NCBI GenBank assembly: GCA_963763485.1
Contig: CAVXOW010000008.1
Location: 620,001-684,000, forward strand
Reading direction: 5' to 3'
Length of the DNA: 64,000 nucleotides
From: CAWCKS01 sp963763485
Lineage (GTDB): Bacteria; Pseudomonadota; Alphaproteobacteria; Rhizobiales; Xanthobacteraceae
Below the pieces are notes generated by a model. The model saw only the letters and a list, made by a program, of their open reading frames with translations. It did not search any database and had not been told where the DNA came from. The position numbers and the translations under genes were made by a program. Below are positions 1 through 7,580 of the stretch, piece by piece (the stretch's first letter is position 1; each line of letters starts with the position of its first letter).

Positions 1-278
1 CCTTCCGCAGCTGGGAAATGGTGGCGCGCTATGTGATCCCCGAGATCAACGGCTATATCACCAAGCTGAGGGAGTCGCAGAAGTATGTCATCGAGAACCG
101 CGAGTCGTTCGAGCGGGCCAACAAGGCTGTGATGGCAAAGATCATGGAGAACGACAAGGCAGCCGCAGCCCTCGCCGTAACGCGCTCCAGCCGCTTTGCA
201 TCTGCATCTGGCAGCAACACACCGGACCTCGAGAAGGAAGCGGCGAAGGCCCGCGCCGCCGCAAAGGCGAAGGCGTAA
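1..278 (+). CDS. Luciferase-like flavin-dependent oxidoreductase, C-terminal fragment (partial)
   Basis: The reading frame is already open at the window edge (codon start at base 3) and ends at a TAA at 276-278, so only the last ~92 residues are visible. The stretch RSWEMVARYVIP followed by a long charged helix resembles the C-terminal end of LLM-class (bacterial luciferase-like) FMN-dependent monooxygenases. The tail is Ala/Lys-rich and low in complexity. No active-site residues are visible, so the substrate cannot be proposed. A second full-length LLM protein lies at 1891-2970 on the other strand. The family call is moderate because it rests on one short motif. Confidence 0.55.
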   Translation, partial: FRSWEMVARYVIPEINGYITKLRESQKYVIENRESFERANKAVMAKIMENDKAAAALAVTRSSRFASASGSNTPDLEKEAAKARAAAKAKA

Positions 279-293
279 GGGCTCACACGAGGT

Positions 294-432
294 GGTCGTC
301 CCCGCGAAAGCGGGGGCCCATAGCCCTGTGTAAATTGTAAAGTCGCGACCGTGACTGAAATCGCCTGGTCGCTCTCTCCGAGGACCACACCTCTGCTGCG
401 GAGTATGGGTCCCCGCTTTCGCGGGGACGACC
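294..432. repeat. Long inverted repeat, REP-like (family A)
   Basis: Two perfect 22-bp complementary arms lie at 294-315 and 411-432. Each arm is itself a hairpin (CCCCGC-GAAA-GCGGGG core), and the match continues inward weakly (CCCAT / ATGGG). The ~95-bp centre has no open frame of note. The element sits between the stops of two convergent genes, where it could act as a bidirectional terminator. Similar palindromic intergenic repeats are common in Bradyrhizobium genomes. Confidence 0.8.
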
Positions 433-452
433 GGAGAGAGAGTACTAGAGTC

Positions 453-1784
453 CTATTGGCCTGATGCCGATCGGGCGGCGGCGCTGACGCGCCACACCCG
501 GTTGCCCACGTCGTCGGCCACCAACAGATCCCCCGATTTGCCAATCACGACGCCGACCGGCCGCCCCTGCGCCTTTTCGCTTGCATCGAGGAATCCGGTT
601 AGCACGTCCACCGGCGGACCCGCCGGCTTGCCGTCCTTGAACGGCACGAAGATCACCTTGTAACCGCTGAACGGCTTGCGATTCCACGAGCCATGCTGGC
701 CGATGAAAACGCCATTGCGCAGGGATTCCGGCAGCGCCGAGCCTTGCGCGAAGGCGAGCCCGAGCGACGCCGTGTGGTTGCCCAGCGCGTAGTCGGGGAC
801 GATCGCCTTGGCGACGAGATCCGGATTTTGCGGAGTGACTCGCGTGTCGACATGGTTGCCGTAGTAGCTGTAGGGCCAGCCGTAGAACCCGCCGTCCTTC
901 ACCGATGTCATGTAGTCCGGCACCAGATCGCTGCCGAGCTCATCGCGCTCGTTGACGGCAGTCCACAGCACTCCGCTGTCCGGCTGCCACCCCAAACCGT
1001 TCGGATTGCGCAGACCCGATGCGAACACGCGCGAGCTTCCGGTCGCGAGATCGATCTCCAGGATAGCGGCGCGGCGATCTTCCTTGTCGATGCCGTTCTC
1101 TGCGACGTTGCTGTTTGATCCGACCGTCGCGTAGAGCCTGGTCCCATCCTTGCTGGCGAGAATGTTCTTGGTCCAGTGATGATTGATCGGCCCGGCCGGG
1201 AGATCAGCGACCTTCTGTCCCTTGCCGGCGATTTTCGTCGCGCCATCGACATAGGCGAATTTCAAAATGGCATCGGTGTCCGCGACATAAAGGTCGTGGC
1301 CGATCAACGCCATGCCGAATGGCGAGTTCAAATCGCTGAGGAAAGTTTCCTGCACTTCCGCGACGCCGTCGCCATCGGCATCGCGCAGCAGAATGATCTT
1401 GTTCGGGCTGTCGACGCCGGCTCCCGCCCATTTCTGGACCAGGCCGCTAACCCAGCCGCGGAATCCTGAGGTCTCATCGGGACGATCGTTTGGCGCATTC
1501 AATTCCGCGACAAGCACATCGCCGTTCGGAAGCACGTAGAGCCAGCGCGGATGCTCAAGTCCCGCCGCAAACGCGTTCACCTTGAGACCTTCGCCGGCGA
1601 CCGGCGTTTTGCCCTCCGGCCAGCTCGACGCGATCGCAATGTGGATGGTCGGGAGCAACGTCTTGACCGGAGACGGCAACGGCGGATCGGAGCCGATCGA
1701 CGCATCCTCCGGCAAGGTGGCGGTGTCGCCGCACGCGGCCAGCGCGCAGCACATGATCATCATTGCAATGGCGCGAACATACAT
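453..1784 (-). CDS. PQQ-dependent sugar (sorbosone-type) dehydrogenase, lipoprotein
   Basis: This 443-residue protein resembles soluble glucose/sorbosone dehydrogenases, six-bladed beta-propellers that oxidise sugars in the periplasm using PQQ. Family-like stretches include LEHPRWLYVLPNGDVLVAE, SPFGMALIGHDLYVAD, LRNPNGLGWQP, GGFYGWPYSYYG and GQHGSWNR. The chosen ATG at 1784 is preceded by GGAGA and opens a lipoprotein signal (hydrophobic segment ending in LAAC), so the mature protein should be membrane-anchored and exported. A start 26 codons earlier would bury the signal peptide. The upstream LLM gene is on the same strand 106 bp away, so co-transcription is possible. The sugar substrate is unknown. 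Confidence 0.85.
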   Translation of the reverse strand: MYVRAIAMMIMCCALAACGDTATLPEDASIGSDPPLPSPVKTLLPTIHIAIASSWPEGKTPVAGEGLKVNAFAAGLEHPRWLYVLPNGDVLVAELNAPNDRPDETSGFRGWVSGLVQKWAGAGVDSPNKIILLRDADGDGVAEVQETFLSDLNSPFGMALIGHDLYVADTDAILKFAYVDGATKIAGKGQKVADLPAGPINHHWTKNILASKDGTRLYATVGSNSNVAENGIDKEDRRAAILEIDLATGSSRVFASGLRNPNGLGWQPDSGVLWTAVNERDELGSDLVPDYMTSVKDGGFYGWPYSYYGNHVDTRVTPQNPDLVAKAIVPDYALGNHTASLGLAFAQGSALPESLRNGVFIGQHGSWNRKPFSGYKVIFVPFKDGKPAGPPVDVLTGFLDASEKAQGRPVGVVIGKSGDLLVADDVGNRVWRVSAAARSASGQ

Positions 1785-1862
1785 CACGATCTCTCCGACG
1801 GGCAGCCGGACAATGAGCGGGGGAACCGATCGTTCCGCACGAACTCGCCCTGGTGTTACCAC

Positions 1863-1889
1863 TCTGTCGCTACTGTCGCTGCTGTCGCC
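1863..1889. repeat. Short tandem repeat, 9-bp period
   Basis: CTGTCGCTA, CTGTCGCTG and CTGTCGCC follow one another just downstream of the LLM oxidoreductase stop on the minus strand. Three near-identical units; no function is implied. Confidence 0.5.
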
Positions 1890-1890
1890 C

Positions 1891-2970
1891 TCACGCGACC
1901 ATCCGCTCGCGATTATTTGCCACCAGGATCGGCCGGATCAGGCGGCCGAAGCGTTCGGCTTCCTCGTCGTGCAGGTAGCCGGACAGGCAGAACGAGTGGC
2001 AGCCGGCGTCGATGAACTGCTGCAGCGTTGCGGCGCACTGCTCGGGATTGCCGACCACACAGATGCCGGCGCCCGGCCGCACCTTGGTGATCCCGGTCCA
2101 CAGGTGCGGCATGATCAGGTCGCCATACTCGCGCGCGAGCTGCTGCACGCGCTTGTTGGCTTCCGAGCTGACGTAAAGCTTCTCGCGCTCCTGCTTCAAG
2201 CGTTCCGGGGCGTCCTTGATCAGCGTCTCGGCGGCGTCCCATGCGTCGCGTTCGTTCTCGCGGCAGATCACCTGCAGCCGCATGCCAAAACCGATTTTGT
2301 CCTCGCGGCCGTGCGCCCGCGCCATCGCGCGAATTTCGGCGATGTTCTGTTTGATCCGCTCCGGTGTGTCGCCCCAGAACAGGTGAACGTCGGAATGTTT
2401 TGCCGAGATCTCCCAGGCCTGGCGCGAGCCGCCGCCGAGATAGAATTTCGGATAGGGCTGCTGCAGCGGTCTCGGCCGCGCCACGGCGCCCTTCAAGGTG
2501 TGGAACTGGCCGGCAAAATCGACCGGGCCGCGCGTGGTCCACAGTGTCTTCAGCAGCGTGACCTCTTCGTCCATCAGCGCGTAACGCTGCTCCTTCGGAT
2601 AGCGCACGCCCTCGCCTTCGACCTCGCTCTCGTTCTGGCCGGCGATCAGGTTGATGCAGATGCGGCCGCCCGACATCTGGTCGAAGGTCGAGATCATCTT
2701 CGCCATCAGCACCGGATTGATGTAGCCCGGCCGCGCCGCAATCAGCGGCTTGATCGTCGTTGAGCGCGCCGCCATGAACGCGCCGGAGATCCAAGCCTCC
2801 CAGCAGGTCGAGCCGACCGGGATCAGCAAGTATTCGAATTTCGCGGCTTCCGCGGCCGCAACGACGCGCTCGCACAGCTCGGCTGAGCCTGCGACCTGCG
2901 CCGACGGCACGCCATAGGCTGTGGTGTCGCCATGGGTCGGAAGGTACCAGCCGAATTCGAGGGGGCGCAT
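1891..2970 (-). CDS. LLM-class flavin-dependent oxidoreductase (SsuD/alkanesulfonate monooxygenase-like)
   Basis: A full-length 359-residue luciferase-like TIM-barrel protein. Typical family features are the N-terminal MRPLEFGWYLPTHGD, a central SGGRICINLIAGQNESE segment, YPKFYLGGGSRQAWEISAKHSD, and a C-terminal GNPEQCAATLQQFIDAG segment. Family members use reduced FMN and O2 to desulfonate or hydroxylate small organic substrates in the cytoplasm. The nearby arylsulfatase on the same strand is consistent with sulfur scavenging, but no sulfonate ABC transporter is adjacent. The substrate assignment is inference; the family call is firm. Confidence 0.88.
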   Translation of the reverse strand: MRPLEFGWYLPTHGDTTAYGVPSAQVAGSAELCERVVAAAEAAKFEYLLIPVGSTCWEAWISGAFMAARSTTIKPLIAARPGYINPVLMAKMISTFDQMSGGRICINLIAGQNESEVEGEGVRYPKEQRYALMDEEVTLLKTLWTTRGPVDFAGQFHTLKGAVARPRPLQQPYPKFYLGGGSRQAWEISAKHSDVHLFWGDTPERIKQNIAEIRAMARAHGREDKIGFGMRLQVICRENERDAWDAAETLIKDAPERLKQEREKLYVSSEANKRVQQLAREYGDLIMPHLWTGITKVRPGAGICVVGNPEQCAATLQQFIDAGCHSFCLSGYLHDEEAERFGRLIRPILVANNRERMVA

Positions 2971-2989
2971 GAGGGAAAATCCCAGTCTT

Positions 2990-3080
2990 CGTCATGGCCG
3001 GGCTCGTCCCGGCCATCCACGTTTTGTTCGGGGTGAGCTTAAAGACGTGGATGCCCGGCACAAGGCCGGGCATGACGACC
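2990..3080. repeat. REP-like palindromic repeat (family B, copy 1)
   Basis: A ~90-bp unit bounded by GTCATGGCCGGG and GCCGGGCATGACGAC arms, each able to form its own hairpin. A second copy in the opposite orientation lies at 17518-17608. It sits between two same-strand genes, the arylsulfatase and the LLM oxidoreductase. Confidence 0.75.
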
Positions 3081-3108
3081 CAGTTCTGCACCGGCTGACG
3101 CGCGAACT

Positions 3109-5361
3109 CTACTGCCTTCCCATCTCGCTGTTGCCGACGGCGTCGCCGTCGAGCACCCGGTCCGGGTTCATCGTGATCGTGACCTTGCGCAGCTCGCCGG
3201 TGAACGCGAACGGCGCCTCGTACGTCGAGACCGGGCTGCCGCGATCGAGGCCGATGTCGAGGCCCGACCACGACACCAGCGTGAAGAAGCCGTAGGTCAA
3301 GGGCGCGCTGCCGCTTGCCTTGCCGTCAATCAGCAAGGTCGCGACGCGCTTGCCCTCCTGCAGCATGTGCAGGCCGAGCACGTGATCGCCCGGCGACACC
3401 GGCTGTTCGGAGCGCACGATCTGGTGCTCGCCGCCGATGTTGAGATCGTGCACGAGATGGCCGTCTTCCATATAGAGGCTGTAGCCAGACGTCGCGTCGC
3501 CATGGGCGATCAACACGCCGCGGTCGCCCGACTTCACCGCGACGTCGGCTTCGATCAGGTAGCTGCGCCCGCGCACATCGGGCGCGACTTCGGTCGGGAT
3601 GTGGCCGACCCCCTTGTGAAAGATGAACTGGCGGCGATGATGGGTGCGCGCGGCGTTTTCCGCAAAGCGCGGACCGAAACGATCGTCGAGCGGCAGCACC
3701 TTGTGGGTCTCGGCCTGCTTCCACCACTCCGCGATCATCGCCTCCAGCCGCTTTGGCTCCTGTTGCGCGAGATCGCTGGTTTCCGAGAAATCGCGATCAA
3801 GGTGATAAAGCTCCCAGGCATCGTTCTCGAACGGCGAGCCCGATGGATGAAACGCCACTGCCTTCCAGCCGTCCTGCCAGAGCCCGCGGTGACCGAACAT
3901 CTCGAAATATTGCGGCTTGCCCTTTGAGGATGCGTCCGCATTGCGGATGCTGGGCGCAAAGCTGACGCCTTCGATCGGCTGCTGCGGAACACCCGCAATC
4001 ACCTCGGGCGCGGTGACGCCGAGGAGATCGAGCAGCGTCGGCACGAGATCGCTGGCGTGGCAGAACTGCGGCCGGATCTCACCGCGTGCGGCAATACCCT
4101 TTGGCCAGGACATGACAAGCGGATCGCGAATGCCGCCGCCATGGGTGTTCTGCTTGTAGCGCTTGAGCGGCGTGTTCGACGCCATCGCCCAGCCGTGCGG
4201 GAAGTTCGAGTGCGTGTCGGGGCCGCCGATGTCGTCGATGCGCTTAAGCTTCTCCTCGATCGGCTCGCGCCGCATGTTGTAGGGGCCCATCGCGTTGATG
4301 AAGCCGAGCGGTCCGCCCTCCTGGCTCGCGCCGTTGTCGGACATCACGATCACAAGGGTGTCGTCGCGCACGCCGCTGGTTTCGAGGAATTTGATCAACC
4401 GCGCGAGATGCTGGTCGGCGTGATCGAGCATTGCGGCGAACGCGGCCTGCAGCCGGGTGAAGATGCGCTGCTCTTCGGGCGAATGCTCGGACCACGGCCT
4501 GACGCCTTCGTTACGCGCAGGCATTTTTGTGCCGGATGGCACGAGACCCATCTCGACCTGACGCTTGAGACGACGCTCGCGCTCGGCATCCCAGCCGCCT
4601 GCGAAGACAGCATCGTACTTCATGATGATGTCGCGCGGCGCCTGGTGCGGCGCGTGGCACGCGCCGAATGCGAGCCAGGTCAGCCAGGGCTGATCGGGCC
4701 TTGCCGCGATGTGATCGGCGATGAAGCGGATGCCCTGGTCGACGAGGTCTTCGGTGAGGTGATAGCTCGACTGGTAGGTGCCTGATGGCGCGATCGCCGA
4801 ATTGTCGCGCATCAATTCAGGCGCGTATTGGTCGGTCTCCGCATCCATGAAGCCGTAGTAGCGATCGAAGCCGCGCCCCAACGGCCAGCCGTCGAACGGT
4901 CCGGTCGGGCCGGACTCGGTGAGCGGCGTGACATGCCATTTGCCGAGCATGTAGTTGCGATAGCCGTGCGGGCGCAGCATCTCGGCGATGGTGCCCGCTT
5001 CGCGCGCGATCTTGCCGCGATAGCCGGGATAGCCGCTGTCGAAATTGGCGAGGCAGCCGACGCCAACCGAATGATGGTTGCGCCCGGTGAGCAAGGCCGC
5101 GCGCGTCGTCGAACACATCGCCGTGGTGTGGAAGCCGGAATAGCGCAGGCCTTGTCCGGCAAGGCGATCAATGGTCGGCGTCCCGATCGGCGAGCCGTAG
5201 CAGCCGAAATCGGAAAAGCCGACGTCGTCGAACAGCACGACAAGGATGTTCGGCGCGCCCTTCGGCGCCTGCGGCGGTGGTGGCCAGTACGGCGTCGAGT
5301 CCTTTACGAAGCGCCCGATCTTCGGCGCGCCCCCGCTACTTGCACCCGCCTGCCCGCTCAT
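3109..5361 (-). CDS. Arylsulfatase (type I, formylglycine family)
   Basis: This 750-residue sulfatase would hydrolyse sulfate esters. Visible motifs are the metal-binding LFDDVGFSDFGCYG, the FGly-type motif CSTTRAALLTGR, LGKWHVTP, and SDNGASQEGGPLG. A C-terminal beta-rich domain of ~200 residues (QFIFHKG to TITMNPDR) follows, as in the long AtsA-like sulfatases. The start at 5361 (MSGQAG) has GAGGGTGGA just upstream and is preferred to an in-frame start 23 codons earlier. No signal peptide is seen, so it may be cytoplasmic. The position normally Pro or Ala in the modification motif (C-x-P/A-x-R) is Thr, one base away from Pro (ACG versus CCG). Confidence 0.9.
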   Translation of the reverse strand: MSGQAGASSGGAPKIGRFVKDSTPYWPPPPQAPKGAPNILVVLFDDVGFSDFGCYGSPIGTPTIDRLAGQGLRYSGFHTTAMCSTTRAALLTGRNHHSVGVGCLANFDSGYPGYRGKIAREAGTIAEMLRPHGYRNYMLGKWHVTPLTESGPTGPFDGWPLGRGFDRYYGFMDAETDQYAPELMRDNSAIAPSGTYQSSYHLTEDLVDQGIRFIADHIAARPDQPWLTWLAFGACHAPHQAPRDIIMKYDAVFAGGWDAERERRLKRQVEMGLVPSGTKMPARNEGVRPWSEHSPEEQRIFTRLQAAFAAMLDHADQHLARLIKFLETSGVRDDTLVIVMSDNGASQEGGPLGFINAMGPYNMRREPIEEKLKRIDDIGGPDTHSNFPHGWAMASNTPLKRYKQNTHGGGIRDPLVMSWPKGIAARGEIRPQFCHASDLVPTLLDLLGVTAPEVIAGVPQQPIEGVSFAPSIRNADASSKGKPQYFEMFGHRGLWQDGWKAVAFHPSGSPFENDAWELYHLDRDFSETSDLAQQEPKRLEAMIAEWWKQAETHKVLPLDDRFGPRFAENAARTHHRRQFIFHKGVGHIPTEVAPDVRGRSYLIEADVAVKSGDRGVLIAHGDATSGYSLYMEDGHLVHDLNIGGEHQIVRSEQPVSPGDHVLGLHMLQEGKRVATLLIDGKASGSAPLTYGFFTLVSWSGLDIGLDRGSPVSTYEAPFAFTGELRKVTITMNPDRVLDGDAVGNSEMGRQ

Positions 5362-5457
5362 GATCCACCCTCGGCCTTGAGTTCTGCGGAGCACATTGTG
5401 CTGATGCCGGCGCGCGGCCTCAACTCGCATTTCATACCAATTGCCGGTTCAGTCTAA

Positions 5458-5608
5458 CCTCATCCTGAGGAGCGCCATAGCCGTCCGAAGCACGGCGTGC
5501 TTCGCACGCCTATGGCGCGTCTCGAAGGATGAGGCCACCGATCGGGCCTCATGGTTCGAGACGCCCTGCTTCGCGCAAGAGCGCTACGCAGGGCTCCTCA
5601 CCATGAGG
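5458..5608. repeat. Intergenic repeat (family C, copy 1)
   Basis: Begins CCTCATCCTGAGGAGC and ends GGCTCCTCACCATGAGG, with internal GCGTCTCGAAGGATGAGGCC and CTCATGGTTCGAGACG blocks. A shorter relative lies at 60981-61080. The unit folds into several hairpins. The 5431-5726 interval between the arylsulfatase and the secreted protein holds essentially this element only. Confidence 0.75.
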
Positions 5609-5726
5609 ATGCCGGGTTTCCGTTGCAGGGAAAACCACGGGGTCTGTGCCCCAGCGCACAGATTGCTGTTGCGGAAGGTCACAAAACATCAGAATTTCCG
5701 GTCGGGCAAAGGGGAATCAATCAATC

Positions 5727-6254
5727 ATGCGCCGGTCGACGATCGCTCGAGCCTGCCTGGTCGCGGGTGGCCTGATCTGTCCGACGCTGGCGTTAGCGGC
5801 GCCCGCGGAGCTCTTGAACAAAACCATCACCGTCAGCTACACCACAACGATCCCCGGCAAATCGCCGGACGGCCAGACCATTTCCGGCGTGCGGAACTCG
5901 GTGCGCACCGTCTACATCAGCAGCGCCGGCCGTATGTTTGCGCGGGTGTTTCGACGCGATCGCGACGCCTCGGCCACCAAGGAGGCAGCGCCGGGCGAGA
6001 GCGCCAACACATTGCGCTTCGAAGGCAACAAGCTGGTCGGCGTGATGCAGTTCGTCAGCGGCGCATCGCAGATGGCGATCACCTGGGACGCCTCCGGCGG
6101 AAGCTGCAACGCCTCGATCCAGGCCGGCCGCGACAGCGGGCGCGCAATTCAATGGAAGGGCGTCAACGGCAAGACCTACACTGCGACCGGCCCGATCCAG
6201 ACATCGAACATCAATTGTTCAATCGCGGCCGGGAATGCTTTCGCCGGCCAATAG
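5727..6254 (+). CDS. Small secreted protein of unknown function
   Basis: The 175-residue product begins with a clear Sec signal (MRRSTIARACLVAGGLICPTL, cleavage likely after ALAA). The ATG at 5727 has AGGGGAA upstream. The mature part is beta-strand-rich and polar with two cysteines (GGSCNAS and NINCSI) that could form one disulfide in the periplasm. I do not recognise the family. It is followed 71 bp later by a membrane protein gene on the same strand. Confidence 0.75.
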   Translation: MRRSTIARACLVAGGLICPTLALAAPAELLNKTITVSYTTTIPGKSPDGQTISGVRNSVRTVYISSAGRMFARVFRRDRDASATKEAAPGESANTLRFEGNKLVGVMQFVSGASQMAITWDASGGSCNASIQAGRDSGRAIQWKGVNGKTYTATGPIQTSNINCSIAAGNAFAGQ

Positions 6255-6325
6255 CCATTGCATCATTGAACCTTTTTAGTGCGAACAAGACAGAACATCC
6301 CTGGGCGATCTTCAAGGAAAGAAAC

Positions 6326-7093
6326 ATGACGACTTTGACCACTGCTCCATCACGAGCCGGGGTACGTGCGACCACGACCAACTTCTACTTCTATATGGCG
6401 CTGTCGTGCGCCGCCGTCGCCTTCCTCGGCTTTGCGCCGACATTCTGGTTTCCATTGGCGGCCCATAGCTTCAAGGCCAATCCGATCGTCTACGTGCACG
6501 GCGCGGTGTTCTTCGCCTGGACGCTGTTCTTCTGCTTCCAGACCTGGCTGGCAAGCTCGGGGCGGGTCATGAACCATCGCTCGGTCGGCCTGATCGGCGT
6601 CTCGTTTGCCACCGCAATGACGATTTTCGGCACGCTCGCGGCCATCAACACCATGAAGATGGCGGCGCTCGGCGGCATGAAGGACGATGGCATCGCGTTC
6701 GCCATCGTGCCGTTGAGCGGCATCGCTTTCTTTGCCGTGGTGTTCGCGCTCGCCGTGATCAACGTGCGCAACATCGAGGTCCACAAGCGCCTGATGCTGC
6801 TGGCGGGGATATCGATCCTCGACGCCGCCGTCGCGCGCTGGTTCATCTTCTTCCTGGCGCCTCCCGGACCGGCCGGCCCGCCGCCGGTGCCGGTGACGAT
6901 CCCGCCTGCGCTGGTGGCTTACCTGCTGCTGGTTGTCGCTATCGTGTTCGACTGGCGGACCCGTGGCCGGCCGCATCCGGTCTACATTTATGGCGGCATC
7001 GCGCTGGTAGCCTTGAAACTGCTGAATTTGCCGATCAGCATGTCGGCCGGCTGGCACGCCTTTGCCGGCGGTGTCCTGGCGCTCGCGCAGTAA
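6326..7093 (+). CDS. Multi-pass inner membrane protein of unknown function
   Basis: A 255-residue protein with about seven hydrophobic segments, starting at an ATG preceded by AAGGAAAG. Conserved-looking features are a YVHGAVFFAWTLFFCFQTWL segment and an EVHKRLMLLAGISILDAAVAR segment; paired histidines in helices of this kind occur in several bacterial membrane families including some heme or redox proteins. That resemblance is weak and no function is assigned. The open frame continues upstream only through the repeat element. Confidence 0.75.
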   Translation: MTTLTTAPSRAGVRATTTNFYFYMALSCAAVAFLGFAPTFWFPLAAHSFKANPIVYVHGAVFFAWTLFFCFQTWLASSGRVMNHRSVGLIGVSFATAMTIFGTLAAINTMKMAALGGMKDDGIAFAIVPLSGIAFFAVVFALAVINVRNIEVHKRLMLLAGISILDAAVARWFIFFLAPPGPAGPPPVPVTIPPALVAYLLLVVAIVFDWRTRGRPHPVYIYGGIALVALKLLNLPISMSAGWHAFAGGVLALAQ

Positions 7094-7128
7094 CTCTTGT
7101 CTGCGCGGCCCTTCCTGGAAGTGCGTGC

Positions 7129-7533
7129 ATGTCCCCGGTCTCGCTGCTGCTCAACCTGTTCTGGATCCTGTGCGGCGGACTGTGGATGGCGGCGGGCTGG
7201 GTGATCGCAGCTGTCATCATGGCAATCACCATCGTCGGCATTCCCTGGGCACGCGCCGCCTTCAACATCGCCGCCTACACGCTGCTGCCGTTCGGACAGA
7301 GGGCGGTGCCGCGCGAAATGGTGACCGGCGAGCATGACATCGGCACCGGGCTGCTCGGCGTGATCGGCAACATCATCTGGTTCGTGCTCGCCGGCTGGTG
7401 GCTTGCGCTCGGGCATCTCATCACGGCATTCGTGCTGGCGCTGACCATCGTAGGCCTGCCGTTTGCGTGGGCGCATCTGAAGCTCGCCGGCATCGCGCTG
7501 TGGCCGATCGGCAAGATGATCGTGCCGGCGTGA
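7129..7533 (+). CDS. YccF-family inner membrane protein
   Basis: A 134-residue protein with two tandem copies of the YccF (DUF307) pattern: LNLFWILCGGLWMAAGW with AITIVGIPWARAAFNIA, then IGNIIWFVLAGWWLALGH with ALTIVGLPFAWAHLKLA. Each copy gives two membrane segments. The length matches the family (~130-150 residues). Biochemical function is unknown in the family. It lies 35 bp after the preceding membrane protein gene, so the two may be co-transcribed. Confidence 0.85.
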   Translation: MSPVSLLLNLFWILCGGLWMAAGWVIAAVIMAITIVGIPWARAAFNIAAYTLLPFGQRAVPREMVTGEHDIGTGLLGVIGNIIWFVLAGWWLALGHLITAFVLALTIVGLPFAWAHLKLAGIALWPIGKMIVPA

Positions 7534-7536
7534 AAA

Positions 7537-7561
7537 CCCGGCGGCCTTGCGAGCCGCCGGG
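7537..7561. terminator. Bidirectional hairpin terminator
   Basis: A perfect 9-bp stem (CCCGGCGGC at 7537-7545, GCCGCCGGG at 7553-7561) with a 7-base loop lies between the convergent yccF-like gene and the RTX gene. AAAA precedes the stem on the plus strand, giving a U-run when read from the minus strand; the plus-strand side has only a short mixed tail. Confidence 0.75.
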
Positions 7562-7580
7562 CATTGCTTGCTCAACGCGA

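Noticed and set aside
294..432. CRISPR array
   Set aside because: Only two arms in inverted orientation with no regular spacers; it is a palindromic repeat. No cas genes or direct-repeat arrays were seen anywhere in the window.
5441..7093. 550-residue single protein from the open frame starting at 5441
   Set aside because: The frame runs through a repeat element and the secreted-protein gene before the membrane protein; an ATG with AAGGAAAG at 6326 starts the real gene.
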